From: Sulfuritalea sp.
GTDB lineage: Bacteria > Pseudomonadota > Gammaproteobacteria > Burkholderiales > Rhodocyclaceae
Assembly (NCBI GenBank): GCA_016710465.1
Contig: JADJVS010000015.1
Coordinates: forward strand, 404,637 to 468,636
Reading direction: 5' to 3'
Length of the DNA stretch: 64,000 nucleotides
The position numbers and the translations under genes were made by a program. Below are positions 1-10,570 of the stretch, one piece after another; the stretch's first letter is position 1; each line of letters opens with the position of its first letter. A model generated the notes under the pieces. That model was given only the letters and a program-made list of their open reading frames with translations, did no database searches and had not been told where the DNA came from.

Positions 1-1
1 G

Positions 2-382
2 GCGCGTGCCGCCAGTTGCGGTAACTGCAGCAAGACCGAGTCCTGTTCCGAAGGCCTGGCCGGCAGCGCCGGCGTGCGCCGCTACCGGCTTGCCAACAGC
101 ATCGGCGCGCGCGTGGGAGATCGCGTCCAACTGACAATCGCCGATGGCGGTTTGTGGCAGGCGTCTCTTGCATCCTACGTCTTGCCGCTGCTGTTCGCCA
201 TTGCCGGCGCCATGCTCGGCCAGGCAATGGGTAGCGATGGTCGGGCCGCCGTCGGCACATTGCTTGGTTTGGCTGTCGGCCTGCTGCTGCTGCGCCGCCG
301 CGAGCTGCGCGTGCGCCATGACCAGAACCTTGTTTCACTGCAATTCCCCACACAGGAAATTCGATTCGAGGAACCGAAATGA
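2..382 (+). CDS. rseC: RseC family protein (SoxR-reducing / sigma-E regulator), C-terminal part
   Basis: The reading frame is open from the left edge of the window, so only the C-terminal 126 residues are visible. A cysteine cluster CX2CX5C (visible residues 6, 9 and 15) is followed by two hydrophobic helices (about residues 48-70 and 80-98), the arrangement of RseC inner-membrane proteins. RseC family members modulate the sigma-E anti-sigma complex or act in reducing systems for SoxR; which applies here is not known. The stop overlaps the next start by four bases (ATGA), so it is translationally coupled to the periplasmic protease, as in rpoE-rseABC-mucD operons. The sigma factor genes would lie outside the window. 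Confidence 0.85.
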   Translation, partial: ARAASCGNCSKTESCSEGLAGSAGVRRYRLANSIGARVGDRVQLTIADGGLWQASLASYVLPLLFAIAGAMLGQAMGSDGRAAVGTLLGLAVGLLLLRRRELRVRHDQNLVSLQFPTQEIRFEEPK

Positions 383-1812
383 AAAAGCTCTTGACGATGC
401 TTGCCCTTGCCACCGCCGCGCTGGTCTGGATGCCACTGACGGCGCAGGCCAAGGAACTGCCCGACTTCACCGAACTGGTCGAGAAGCAGGGTGCCACCGT
501 GGTCAATATCAGCACCACCCAGGTGATCAAGGGCCGACGCGGCTTTCCCGGTTCGCCCTTCGGCGACGACGAGGCCGCGCAGGAGCTGCTGCGCCGCTTC
601 TTCCCCGGCCAGATACCCAACATCCCCGGCATGCCGCAGGAGTTCAAGAACCGTTCCCTGGGCTCCGGTTTCATCATTGGCGCCGACGGCCACATCCTGA
701 CCAATGCCCATGTCGTCGAGGGCGCCGACGAAGTGATGGTCAAGCTGGCCGACAAGCGCGAGTTCAAGGCCAAGGTGCTGGGTGCCGACAAGCGCACCGA
801 CGTCGCCCTGATCAAGATCGAGGCCAGCAACCTGCAGGTGGCCAGGCTCGGCGACTCGGCGCGGCTCAAGGTCGGCGAATGGGTGGTTGCCATCGGCTCG
901 CCCTTCGGCTTCGAGAATACCGTCACCGCCGGCATCGTCAGCGCCAAGGGGCGCTCGCTGCAGCACGAGAACTTCGTCCCCTTCATCCAGACAGACGTCG
1001 CCATCAACCCCGGCAACTCGGGCGGCCCGCTGTTCAACCTGAAGGGCGAGGTGGTCGGCATCAATTCCCAGATCTACTCGCGCTCGGGCGGCTCGATGGG
1101 TCTCTCATTTGCCATTCCGATCGACCTGGCGATGGACATCCAGACCCAGCTCAAGGTTAGGGGCAAGGTCAGCCGCGGGCGCCTCGGTGTCGGCATCCAG
1201 GAAGTGAACAAGGAACTCGCCGAGTCCTTCAACCTGAGCAAGGCGCAGGGGGCGCTGGTGGCCTCGGTGGAGAAGGGTGCTGCCGCCGACAAGGCCGGCA
1301 TCGAGGTTGGCGATGTGATCCTCAAGTTCGACGGCAAGATCGTGAATGAATCCGGCGACCTGCCGCGCATGGTCGGCTCGACCAAGCCCGGCAGCAAGGT
1401 TACGGTGCAGGTCTGGCGCAAGGGCTCGACGCGCGAACTTACCGCCGTGGTTGGTGAAATTCCGGACGAGGAGGGTGGCATCCGGACGGCCGGTCGCGGC
1501 AGGCCGTCCGAACCGGCGGCCAACCGGCTCGGTCTGGTACTTTCGGTGCCCAGTGCCGAGCAGCGCAAACAACTGGGCATCCAGCACGGCCTGATTGTCG
1601 AGGAAGTCCGCAATGCCGGGACCCGCACTGAACTGCGACAGGGCGATGTGATCCTCTCGGTGATCAGCAAGGGCAGCCAGGTCGATGTCAAATCGGTGTC
1701 GCAATTCAATGATCTGCTGCAGTGGCTGGACAAGAACGCGACGATCACCTTGCTGGTGAGGCGCGGCGAGTCGCAGACCTTCATCACCATCAAGGGCACC
1801 GGCGACAAGTAA
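379..1812 (+). CDS. degQ: DegQ/MucD-type periplasmic serine endoprotease
   Basis: This 477-residue protein has a Sec signal peptide ending near AQA-KE (residue 24), a trypsin-like domain with the catalytic triad H111 (in TNAHVV), D141 (in RTDVALI) and S214 (in GNSGGP), and two C-terminal PDZ domains (about 270-360 and 385-470). It would degrade or chaperone misfolded envelope proteins in the periplasm. The length and two PDZ domains fit the Do family. Its place directly behind rseC matches MucD of pseudomonads and many betaproteobacteria. The start overlaps the rseC stop. Confidence 0.95.
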   Translation: MKKLLTMLALATAALVWMPLTAQAKELPDFTELVEKQGATVVNISTTQVIKGRRGFPGSPFGDDEAAQELLRRFFPGQIPNIPGMPQEFKNRSLGSGFIIGADGHILTNAHVVEGADEVMVKLADKREFKAKVLGADKRTDVALIKIEASNLQVARLGDSARLKVGEWVVAIGSPFGFENTVTAGIVSAKGRSLQHENFVPFIQTDVAINPGNSGGPLFNLKGEVVGINSQIYSRSGGSMGLSFAIPIDLAMDIQTQLKVRGKVSRGRLGVGIQEVNKELAESFNLSKAQGALVASVEKGAAADKAGIEVGDVILKFDGKIVNESGDLPRMVGSTKPGSKVTVQVWRKGSTRELTAVVGEIPDEEGGIRTAGRGRPSEPAANRLGLVLSVPSAEQRKQLGIQHGLIVEEVRNAGTRTELRQGDVILSVISKGSQVDVKSVSQFNDLLQWLDKNATITLLVRRGESQTFITIKGTGDK

Positions 1813-2073
1813 ATGTCCGGTCGGCGACTGCGGCTCTACGGACGCAACTACTGCCACCTCTGCCACGACATGCTCGTCGCGCTGGAAGCCTTGCGCGACG
1901 AGCCCGGCGTGGCGCATTTCGAAATCGAGGTGGTCGACGTGGACGCCGATCCGGTGCTGGAATCGAAATACGACGAACTGGTGCCAGTGCTCGCCGACGA
2001 ACACGGCCGCGAGCTGTGCCATTACTTCCTCGACACATCAATAGTGCGTGAGTATTTGGCTGGATTCCGCTAA
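1813..2073 (+). CDS. Glutaredoxin-family thiol-disulfide protein
   Basis: An 86-residue cytosolic protein with a beta strand followed by a CHLC redox motif (C14, C17) near the N-terminus, typical of the glutaredoxin-like DUF836 group that sits next to degQ and lepA in betaproteobacteria. The start codon follows the degQ stop with no gap. The substrate is unknown. Its stop codon lies inside a TAAAAT box that may be the -10 element for lepA. Confidence 0.85.
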   Translation: MSGRRLRLYGRNYCHLCHDMLVALEALRDEPGVAHFEIEVVDVDADPVLESKYDELVPVLADEHGRELCHYFLDTSIVREYLAGFR

Positions 2074-2076
2074 AAT
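2071..2076 (+). promoter_or_regulatory. Candidate -10 box for lepA
   Basis: TAAAAT overlaps the glutaredoxin stop codon and is followed by CGCGGCC, the context seen at several other starts in this window. No good -35 hexamer is visible. Transcription starting about 7 bases downstream would put the hairpin at 2099-2133 in the lepA leader. Confidence 0.4.
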
Positions 2077-2098
2077 CGCGGCCTTGCGTTTCAGGCTC

Positions 2099-2133
2099 AA
2101 AGGCGCTCAATAGCTTGAATGAGCGCCTTTTTT
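2099..2133 (+). terminator. Intrinsic-terminator-like hairpin just before lepA
   Basis: A perfect 11-bp stem (2099-2109 with 2120-2130), a 10-base loop and a run of six T (2128-2133) form a textbook intrinsic terminator. It ends only ten bases before the lepA start, leaving no room for a promoter after it. It therefore either ends transcripts from the rseC operon or acts as an attenuator in the lepA leader. Confidence 0.8.
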
Positions 2134-2142
2134 CTTGCCCCC

Positions 2143-3932
<1,790 letters not shown>

Positions 3933-3936
<4 letters not shown>

Positions 3937-4721
3937 ACTTCGCCCTGATCCTTTTTGTCCTGGTGGTGGCCACCGGCCTGGTCTGGGCCTTCGACCACTT
4001 TTACGCCCGCAAGAAGCGCGCGCCCGACGCGCCCGATCCCTGGTGGGTCGAATACGGCGGCAGCTTCTTCCCGGTGATCCTCGCGGTCTTCCTGCTGCGC
4101 TCCTTCCTTGTCGAGCCCTTCAAGATTCCTTCCGGCTCGATGATCCCGACCCTGCTGATCGGCGACTTCATCCTGGTCAACAAGTTCACCTATGGCATAC
4201 GCATTCCGGTGATCAACAAGAAGGTCGTCGAGCTCAACACGCCGCAGCGCGGCGACGTCGTGGTGTTCCGCTATCCGCCCGATCCCACCCTCGACTACAT
4301 CAAGCGCGTGGTCGGCGTCCCCGGCGACAAGGTGGCCTACAAGAACAAGAAGCTGACCATCAACGGCCGCGAAGTGGCGCAGCAGAAAGTCGAGGACTAC
4401 CTCGACCGCGACCGCCTGTTCTATACCCCGCGCTTTGTCGAATCCCTGGGTACGGTGCAGCATGAAATCCTGGTCGAGGCCGATGCGCCGGCCTTCATCC
4501 CCATGGGCGGGCGCTTTCCGCTGGGCGAAAAATGTAACTACAATAGCGAGGGCATGAGTTGCGAGGTTCCGCCCGGGCACTATTTCATGATGGGCGACAA
4601 CCGCGACAATTCGCAGGACAGCCGCTTCTGGGGCTTCGTCCCGGACGAAAACCTGGTCGGCAGGGCATTCTTCATCTGGTTCAATTTCAGCGATCTGAAA
4701 CGGATCGGCTCGTTTCACTAG
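3933..4721 (+). CDS. lepB: Signal peptidase I
   Basis: A 262-residue inner-membrane serine protease that removes signal peptides from exported proteins. Two N-terminal hydrophobic segments precede box B with the catalytic serine (S69 in PSGSMIPT), box D with the catalytic lysine (K124 in DYIKRVVG) and box E GDNRDNSQDSR. The ATG at 3933 overlaps the lepA stop (ATGA). A longer in-frame reading upstream overlaps lepA and is not real. Confidence 0.96.
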
Positions 4722-4729
4722 GGGATAGC

Positions 4730-5086
4730 ATGAAATTTCAGCGTGGCTTCAGCCTCAATACAATGATGCTTGGCGGAGCAGCGGTGGCCGTCCTGGCCCT
4801 CCTGGCGATGAAGATCGCACCCGAATACATGGAGTACGGCACCGTGGTCAAGGCGGTCAAGGCCACCGCCGCCGATACCGGCCTCAAGGAGGCCTCGGTC
4901 GCCCAGGTCCGCGCCTCCTACGCCAAGCGTGCCGAGATCGACAATATCAAGAGCCTTTCGGAAAAGGATCTCGACATCACCAAGGAGGGCGGTGAACTGG
5001 TGATTTCCTTCGCTTATACGCGCAAGGTGCCCCTGTTCAAGAACGTCAGCCTCGTCTTCGATTTCGAGGGCGCCAGCAACAAGTAA
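4730..5086 (+). CDS. DUF4845 membrane protein
   Basis: A 118-residue protein with an N-terminal type IV pilin-like start (FQRGFSLNTM) and one hydrophobic helix (about residues 13-30), followed by a soluble domain. DUF4845 proteins are regularly found between lepB and rnc in beta- and gammaproteobacteria; their function is unknown. The last stop base is shared with the rnc start (TAATG), so the two are coupled. Confidence 0.85.
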   Translation: MKFQRGFSLNTMMLGGAAVAVLALLAMKIAPEYMEYGTVVKAVKATAADTGLKEASVAQVRASYAKRAEIDNIKSLSEKDLDITKEGGELVISFAYTRKVPLFKNVSLVFDFEGASNK

Positions 5087-5754
5087 TGGGCGTCAGGCGC
5101 CTGGAGGCAGCGCTGGGCCACGGGTTTTCCCGGCCCGAACTGTTGCGTCAGGCGCTGACCCACCGCAGCTTTGCCGGCACCAACAACGAGCAACTTGAGT
5201 TCCTCGGTGATTCGGTGCTCGACTGCGCCATTTCCGCCAGCCTGTGCCTGCGCTTTCCCGGCCTCAGGGAAGGTGACCTCTCGCGCCTGCGCGCCAACCT
5301 GGTGCGCCAGGAATCCCTTGCCGAAATCGCCCTGGCCCTCGAACTTGGCGGCTACCTGCGCCTGGGCGAAGGCGAAGTCAAGAGCGGCGGCGCGCGCCGC
5401 CCCTCGATCCTGGCCGACGCCCTCGAGGCCGTGATCGGCGCGATTTTCCTCGATGCCGGCTTTGACGCGGCCCGCGCCGTGGTTGAGTGCCTTTACGGCA
5501 CCGCGCTGGAGCGCATCGATCCGGCGAATGCCGGCAAGGATCCGAAGACCGCGCTGCAGGAAATCCTCCAGGGCAGGCGCCTGCCGCTACCGCGTTACCA
5601 CCTGCTGGCCACGCGCGGCGAGGCCCACGCGCAGGAGTTCGAAGTGGAGTGCGAGGTGCCGGAGCTTGGCGTGCGCGGCACCGGCACCGGCGCCAGCCGG
5701 CGCATCGCCGAACAACAGGCCGCCGAACGCGCGATCGCCGCCATCGGAAAATGA
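5086..5754 (+). CDS. rnc: Ribonuclease III
   Basis: A 222-residue double-strand-specific endoribonuclease used in rRNA maturation and mRNA turnover. The signature LEFLGDSVL places the metal-binding residues at E38 and D42; a second acidic cluster is in ADALEAVIGAIFLD. A double-stranded RNA-binding domain occupies the C-terminal third (GKDPKTALQEILQ to the end). It overlaps era by four bases. Confidence 0.96.
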   Translation: MGVRRLEAALGHGFSRPELLRQALTHRSFAGTNNEQLEFLGDSVLDCAISASLCLRFPGLREGDLSRLRANLVRQESLAEIALALELGGYLRLGEGEVKSGGARRPSILADALEAVIGAIFLDAGFDAARAVVECLYGTALERIDPANAGKDPKTALQEILQGRRLPLPRYHLLATRGEAHAQEFEVECEVPELGVRGTGTGASRRIAEQQAAERAIAAIGK

Positions 5755-6638
5755 CCGGCAGCTTTCGCACCGGCTACCTGGCCGTCATCGGTCGGCCCAA
5801 CGTCGGCAAATCCACGCTGACCAACCGCCTGGTTGGCGCCAAGATCAGCATCACCTCGAAAAAGGCGCAGACCACGCGCCACCGCATCCACGGCATCCTC
5901 ACCACCGCCGACGCCCAATTCATTTTCGTCGACACGCCCGGCTTCCAGATGACGCACAAGAATGCCCTGAACCGGCTGATGAACCGCAGCGTCACCTCCA
6001 GCTTTGCCGACGTCGATGTCATCCTGCTGGTGGTCGAAGCCGGCAACTGGGGCAGCGGCGAAGCCGAGATCCTGCGCATGCTGCCCACGAGTACGCCGGT
6101 GCTGCTGGTGATCAACAAGATCGACCGCCTTGCCGACAAATCCGGGTTGCTGCCCTTCATCCAGAAGCTTGCCGCCCTGCATGGCTTCGCCGAGATCCTG
6201 CCGATCTCGGCCGAAAAGGGCCTTGGCACCGACACGCTGCTGGGCGCCGCGCGTGCCTACCTGCCCGAGGGCCCGGCGATCTTCGACGCCGACGACATCA
6301 CCGATCGCAACGAGCGCTTTCTCGCCTCGGAAATCCTGCGCGAAAAGCTGTTCCGCAACCTCGGCGAAGAGCTGCCCTACGGCATCGCCGTCGAGATCGA
6401 GAAGTTCGAGCAGGAAGGCGAACTGCGCCGCATCCATGCCGCCGTGATCGTCGACAAATCCGGCCACAAGCCCATCGTCATCGGCAAGGGCGGTGAGCGC
6501 CTCAAGCGCATTTCCACCGATGCGCGCAAGGAAATGGAAACCCTGTTCGGCGGCAAGGTCTGGCTCGAAACCTGGGTCAAGGTCAAGGGCGGCTGGGCCG
6601 ATGACGAGCGGGCCTTGAAATCTCTCGGTTACGATTGA
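5751..6638 (+). CDS. era: GTPase Era (30S subunit assembly)
   Basis: A 295-residue GTPase that binds the 3' end of 16S rRNA. It has a P-loop GRPNVGKS (14-21), switch/G3 DTPGF, G4 NKID, and a C-terminal KH domain with the GKGGERLKRI loop. The ATG at 5751 overlaps the rnc stop, giving the usual rnc-era-recO order. Confidence 0.97.
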   Translation: MTGSFRTGYLAVIGRPNVGKSTLTNRLVGAKISITSKKAQTTRHRIHGILTTADAQFIFVDTPGFQMTHKNALNRLMNRSVTSSFADVDVILLVVEAGNWGSGEAEILRMLPTSTPVLLVINKIDRLADKSGLLPFIQKLAALHGFAEILPISAEKGLGTDTLLGAARAYLPEGPAIFDADDITDRNERFLASEILREKLFRNLGEELPYGIAVEIEKFEQEGELRRIHAAVIVDKSGHKPIVIGKGGERLKRISTDARKEMETLFGGKVWLETWVKVKGGWADDERALKSLGYD

Positions 6639-6642
6639 GACG

Positions 6643-7383
6643 GTGGGCAAGAATCGGGTAGACGGTCAGGCCGCCTACGTCCTGCACCTGCACCCCTACA
6701 GCGAGACCAGCCTGGTGGTCGACGTGTTCACCCGCGACCACGGCCGCGTGCCTTTGCTGGCGCGCGGTGCGCGGCGGCCGCGCTCGGCCATGCGCGGCAT
6801 GCTGATGTCCTTTCAGCCGCTGGAGCTTGGCTGGTTCGGCGGCGGCGAAGTGAAGACCCTGGCCAAGGTCGAATGGCTTGGCGGCATGCCGCTGCTGGGC
6901 GGGCGCTGCCTGCTCCTGGGCTATTACCTCAACGAACTGCTGCTCAAGATGCTGCCGCGCGAGGATGCCCACGCCGCGCTGTTCGATGCCTACGCCGCCG
7001 CCCTGCAGGCCCTGGCCGAAGGCGCCGCCGATGCACCGGAACTGCGCCGCTTTGAGAAGACCCTGCTCAAGGAACTTGGCTACGGCCTGACTCTGGACGT
7101 TGACGTTGAATCCGGCCGCCCGGTGGTGCCCGATGCCCACTATGCCTTTCTGCTGGAACGCGGCCCGGTGGCCAGGCCAGGAGTCGGCGCCGGGGATACG
7201 GCGATTGACGACCAAGGTTCCGCCCTGTCCGGCAAGACCTTGCTCGACATGGCCGCCGACGACTATTCCGACCCGCGCACGCGCATCGAGAGCCGGCGTC
7301 TGATGCGCCTGCTGATCTCGCATCACCTCGGCGGCAAGAGCCTGCAGTCGCGCCGCGTGTTCATGGAATTGCAGGAGCTTTAA
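6643..7383 (+). CDS. recO: DNA repair protein RecO
   Basis: A 246-residue RecF-pathway mediator that helps load RecA on SSB-coated gaps. It has an N-terminal OB fold (QAAYVLHLHPYSETSLVV) and a helical C-terminus. The start is GTG at 6643, four bases after era. A copy of the dispersed GTCGGCG repeat (7181-7206) lies inside the coding sequence and encodes GVGAGDTAIDD in a probable loop, which suggests the repeat entered the gene in frame. Confidence 0.93.
   Translation: MGKNRVDGQAAYVLHLHPYSETSLVVDVFTRDHGRVPLLARGARRPRSAMRGMLMSFQPLELGWFGGGEVKTLAKVEWLGGMPLLGGRCLLLGYYLNELLLKMLPREDAHAALFDAYAAALQALAEGAADAPELRRFEKTLLKELGYGLTLDVDVESGRPVVPDAHYAFLLERGPVARPGVGAGDTAIDDQGSALSGKTLLDMAADDYSDPRTRIESRRLMRLLISHHLGGKSLQSRRVFMELQEL
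7181..7206 (+). repeat. Dispersed GAGTCGGCGC repeat inside recO
   Basis: GAGTCGGCGCCGGGGATACG matches the intergenic copies at 20182 and 34458 with a few changes. It is in frame within recO. Confidence 0.45.
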
Positions 7384-7408
7384 ACTGGGGCAGGGAGGCA
7401 AGACCAAG

Positions 7409-8158
7409 ATGATCGAACTCGGCGTAAATATCGACCACGTCGCCACGGTGCGCGAAGCACGCAAGGGCCACGAACCCGACCCGGTCTGGGCCGCCGTCGA
7501 AGCCCACCTCGGTGGCGCCGACGGCATCACCGTACATCTGCGCGAGGACCGCCGCCACATCCAGGACCACGACGTGCGCCGCCTACGCGAACTGACCCAC
7601 ATCAAGCTCAACCTGGAAATGGCCGCCACCGACGAGATGGTCGGCATCGCTTGCGCGCTCAAACCCGAGATGGCCATGCTGGTGCCCGAAGGCCGCCACG
7701 AAATCACCACCGAGGGTGGCCTCGATGTCGCAGGCCAGCAGGCGCGGCTACGCGACGTGGTGGCGCGTCTGCGCGACGCCGGCATCGTCACCAGCGCCTT
7801 CATCGATGCCGAACTGCCCCAGGTCGAAGCCGCCGCCAGTATCGGCGTGCGCGTCTGCGAGATCCACACCGGGCCCTACGCACACGCCTTCTTCACCCAG
7901 GGCCGCGACAACGAGAGCCCCGCCGTGCTCGCCGAGCTGGAAAAGATCCGCAAGGCCGGTGCCGCCATACGCGCCGCCGGCATGCGTTTCAATGCCGGCC
8001 ACGCCCTCAACTACTTCAACGTCCAGCCGGTCGCTGCGCTGCCCGGCATCCGCGAGCTGCACATCGGCCACGCCATCGTCAGCCGCGCCATCTTCGTCGG
8101 CATGCGCGAAGCCGTCGCCGAAATGAAGCGCCTGATGCGCGAAGCCCAATGCGGATAG
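7409..8158 (+). CDS. pdxJ: Pyridoxine 5'-phosphate synthase
   Basis: A 249-residue TIM-barrel enzyme that condenses 1-deoxyxylulose 5-phosphate with 3-amino-2-oxopropyl phosphate to form pyridoxine 5'-phosphate. The N-terminus IELGVNIDHVATVREARKG and the ITVHLREDRRHI loop are family signatures; the HTGPYA and GHALNYFNV segments form the phosphate site. The pdxJ-acpS neighbourhood is conserved in proteobacteria. Confidence 0.96.
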   Translation: MIELGVNIDHVATVREARKGHEPDPVWAAVEAHLGGADGITVHLREDRRHIQDHDVRRLRELTHIKLNLEMAATDEMVGIACALKPEMAMLVPEGRHEITTEGGLDVAGQQARLRDVVARLRDAGIVTSAFIDAELPQVEAAASIGVRVCEIHTGPYAHAFFTQGRDNESPAVLAELEKIRKAGAAIRAAGMRFNAGHALNYFNVQPVAALPGIRELHIGHAIVSRAIFVGMREAVAEMKRLMREAQCG

Positions 8159-8172
8159 GAAGCCGACTTCTT

Positions 8173-8237
8173 CCCGTTCCTCCGAACGGGCTGGTCAGTC
8201 GCCTTCCCCGCTTGGCGGGGGAGGATGGAAGGGGGTG
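8173..8237 (+). repeat. Hairpin plus G-rich short repeat between pdxJ and acpS
   Basis: A 7-bp stem (8173-8179 with 8184-8190, loop CTCC) is followed at 8202-8237 by a C-rich/G-rich stem and the run GGGGGAGGATGGAAGGGG. The second part resembles the elements that flank ybaB at 52121 and 52591. There is no T run, so it is not a clear terminator. Confidence 0.5.
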
Positions 8238-8294
8238 CCCATCGGATATGAATCATGCGCGGCAAGGCCCGTCGCGTGCGACAGGCCGCCGCGC

Positions 8295-8672
8295 ATGATT
8301 TTTGGAATAGGCACCGATATCGTCGCCGTGCCGCGCATGGCCGCCTACTGGCAGCGCCACGGCGAACGCGGCCTGGAGAAAATGCTGGCCCCCGCCGAGC
8401 GCGACGCCTGCCGCGCCAGCCCCGACCCGGGCCGCTTCCTGGCCAAGCGCTTCGCCGCCAAGGAGGCGCTGGGCAAGGCTTTCGGCAGCGGCGTACGCGC
8501 CCCTGTGCTGCTGCCAGAGATCGCCGTCGAACACGACGAGCTCGGCAAGCCCTCGTTCAGTTATTCCGCCACGCTCGCCGCCCACTTCGCAGCGCGCGGC
8601 CTTACCGCCCACCTTTCGATCAGCGACGAGCAGGACTACGCCGTCGCCTTCGTCATCCTGGAGAAGCCATGA
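8295..8672 (+). CDS. acpS: Holo-[acyl-carrier-protein] synthase
   Basis: A 125-residue phosphopantetheinyl transferase that moves 4'-phosphopantetheine from CoA to acyl carrier protein. The N-terminal IFGIGTDIV and the FAAKEALGKAFG motif carry the magnesium-binding residues. The ATG at 8295 gives the family N-terminus; upstream in-frame codons lie in the repeat-rich spacer. It overlaps nagZ by four bases. Confidence 0.95.
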   Translation: MIFGIGTDIVAVPRMAAYWQRHGERGLEKMLAPAERDACRASPDPGRFLAKRFAAKEALGKAFGSGVRAPVLLPEIAVEHDELGKPSFSYSATLAAHFAARGLTAHLSISDEQDYAVAFVILEKP

Positions 8673-9673
8673 CCAACCTGCCCCTCGGCCCGCTGATGAT
8701 CGACGTTGCCGGCCTCGAACTCACCGCCGCCGAGCGCGAGCGTTTGGCGCATCCGCTGATCGGCGGCGTGATCCTGTTCAAGCACAACTATCGCGACCCG
8801 CAACAGCTCACCGCCCTGTGTGCCGCGATCCACGACATTCGCCAGCCGGGCCTGCCCATCGCCATCGACCACGAAGGCGGTCGCGTCCAGCGCTGCCGCG
8901 AGGGCTTCACCCACGTGCCGCCGATGCGTCGCCTCGGCGAACTCTGGGATACCGATCCCGCCGCTGCGCGCGAGGCGGCATCCAGCCTGGGCTATCTGCT
9001 GGCCGCCGAGTTGCGCGCCTGCGGCGTCGATTGCTCCTTCACCCCCGTGCTCGACCTCGACTGGGGCCCCAGCGGCGTCATCGGCGACCGCGCCTTCCAC
9101 AAGAACCCGCAAGCGGTCGCCGAACTCGCCGGTGCCCTGATCGACGGCCTGCGCGCCGCCGGCATGGGCTGCTGCGGCAAGCACTTTCCCGGCCACGGCT
9201 GGGTCGCCGCCGATTCCCACCTCGCCATACCAGTAGACGATCGCAGCCTCGCCGAAATGGAACCCGACCTCACGCCCTACCGCCGCCTCAAGCTCGACGG
9301 CGTGATGCCGGCCCATGTCATCTACCCCAGGGTCGATCCGCGGCCAGCCGGCTTCTCGCCGGTATGGCTGGAAAAGCTGCGCACCGAATTCAAGTTCGAC
9401 GGCGTCATCTTCAGCGATGATCTCTCGATGGAAGGCGCCGCCTTCGCCGGCAACATGGTGCAGCGCGCCGAGGCCGCCTGGGCCGCCGGCTGCGACATGC
9501 TGCTGATCTGCAATGCGCCGGATGCCGTGGCCGAGGTGCTGGCCAACTGGGATCCGATACCCGATCCGCAACGTGCGGCGCGGGTCGCGCGCATCGCGCC
9601 GGACTCGGCTTGGAAACAGGATGCCGCGCGCTACGCGGCGGGCAGGACGGCGGTGGAGCGACTCACGGCTTGA
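8669..9673 (+). CDS. nagZ: Beta-N-acetylhexosaminidase (peptidoglycan recycling)
   Basis: A 334-residue family 3 glycoside hydrolase that removes N-acetylglucosamine from anhydro-muropeptides in the cytoplasm. Motifs are DHEGGRVQR, CCGKHFPGHG and FSDDLSMEG, the last near the catalytic region. The length matches NagZ without extra domains. The start is coupled to acpS (ATGA), and it closes the long rseC-nagZ gene string. Confidence 0.95.
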   Translation: MTNLPLGPLMIDVAGLELTAAERERLAHPLIGGVILFKHNYRDPQQLTALCAAIHDIRQPGLPIAIDHEGGRVQRCREGFTHVPPMRRLGELWDTDPAAAREAASSLGYLLAAELRACGVDCSFTPVLDLDWGPSGVIGDRAFHKNPQAVAELAGALIDGLRAAGMGCCGKHFPGHGWVAADSHLAIPVDDRSLAEMEPDLTPYRRLKLDGVMPAHVIYPRVDPRPAGFSPVWLEKLRTEFKFDGVIFSDDLSMEGAAFAGNMVQRAEAAWAAGCDMLLICNAPDAVAEVLANWDPIPDPQRAARVARIAPDSAWKQDAARYAAGRTAVERLTA

Positions 9674-9882
9674 GGATTTATCGCGCGGCCTCTTGAGGTT
9701 TGTCGCACTTCGCAGTTGAGTCAACGTAGTGATCAATGTTGACGACCGTCCACAAATAACCCATCTGCTGGAGCAATTCCTCTTCGAGCATTTCGCCGAG
9801 AGAAACGGGGGGGCGGTGCGCATGGTCATGCCCTCAGTGGAAATCCACGATCTCGACGATTTTTGGCGCGGCGGCGCCGGAT
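9674..9882. other. Spacer with no well-supported gene
   Basis: Two hundred bases between nagZ and the antitoxin. A plus-strand frame with a GTG start (9729-9902) could encode 57 residues (VINVDDRPQITHLLEQ...), but it has no clear ribosome-binding site and I recognise no family. It may be a gene remnant. Confidence 0.4.
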
Positions 9883-10098
9883 CTACCCGGCAGCCTTTTT
9901 AAGCAAGGTCAGGCCGCGCGCGGCCTTCCCGTTGCCGCGTTGCGCCCGCAACTGGAATCGCGTCTCGGCATCGAATTCGGCGAGCATCAGCGTCGTCATT
10001 TCGTCGATCAGCCGGTTCAGCGGTGTGCCGCGGCTCTTGGCGAGCGCTTTCAGGCGCAGGTGCTTGTCGTCGGGCAGGCGAACGGTCAGTGCAGCCAT
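9883..10098 (-). CDS. Ribbon-helix-helix antitoxin
   Basis: A 71-residue protein starting MAALTVRLPDDKHLRLKALAKS, a CopG/Arc-type ribbon-helix-helix fold with the beta strand ALTVRLP followed by two helices. Such proteins bind DNA as dimers and neutralise a partner toxin through the C-terminal tail. Here it lies one base downstream of a PIN-domain gene in the same operon, so it is the likely antitoxin. The gene order is toxin first, opposite to classic vapBC. Confidence 0.8.
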   Translation of the reverse strand: MAALTVRLPDDKHLRLKALAKSRGTPLNRLIDEMTTLMLAEFDAETRFQLRAQRGNGKAARGLTLLKKAAG

Positions 10099-10099
10099 C

Positions 10100-10516
10100 T
10101 CATATCTCCTTCAGAAAGGTTTCCGGAGCAACAATATGGAGCTGGGGGAAAAGCAGTTCCATGTTCCTCAGGTGACGCAGATCGCGTGTCACGATGTAGT
10201 CGGCGCCGCCAGCAACGGCAAGTTCCACCAGGTGGTTGTCGGCTTCGTCCGGCAGATTGGGGCGCCACGAGTAATACACCCGGGTCCATTGGCAGCAGGC
10301 GAAAAAGATGTCCATCAGTTCGATGCGCTCTGCCTGGGTGAGCTTGCAGCGTTTGAACAATTCCTTGCGGCTGAAGACGTCTTCGTACTCATTGAAAAGC
10401 GCATTGCCCGTCAGTGGCAGGCAACGACCGTTCAGGCAAGCCGCGATGACGGCGGCTGCGGCTCCGGTGCCCAGGCAGGCGCCCAAAAAGACGTTGGTGT
10501 CGACCACGATTTTCAT
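10100..10516 (-). CDS. PIN-domain toxin (COG1569-type putative endoribonuclease)
   Basis: A 138-residue protein with the PIN fold. The acidic residues expected at the metal site are visible in VVDTNVF, LFNEYEDV, PDEADNHLVELA and VTRDLRHL. PIN toxins cleave RNA with magnesium. The ATG at 10516 gives MKIVVDTN; an in-frame TTG six bases upstream is less likely. The antitoxin gene follows immediately. Target RNA unknown. Confidence 0.82.
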   Translation of the reverse strand: MKIVVDTNVFLGACLGTGAAAAVIAACLNGRCLPLTGNALFNEYEDVFSRKELFKRCKLTQAERIELMDIFFACCQWTRVYYSWRPNLPDEADNHLVELAVAGGADYIVTRDLRHLRNMELLFPQLHIVAPETFLKEI

Positions 10517-10570
10517 GGGCAAATGGTAGCATAAATGCCACCACGTTCAAGCGTGCAAGTTGTCGCGGTC

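Noticed and set aside
144..1160. Long alternative frames across degQ and neighbours
   Set aside because: GC-rich shadow frames; the protein reads as arginine/alanine-rich noise while the real frame has protease motifs.
2119..2142. Earlier lepA start at 2119
   Set aside because: The ATG is inside the terminator hairpin and adds residues not found in LepA proteins.
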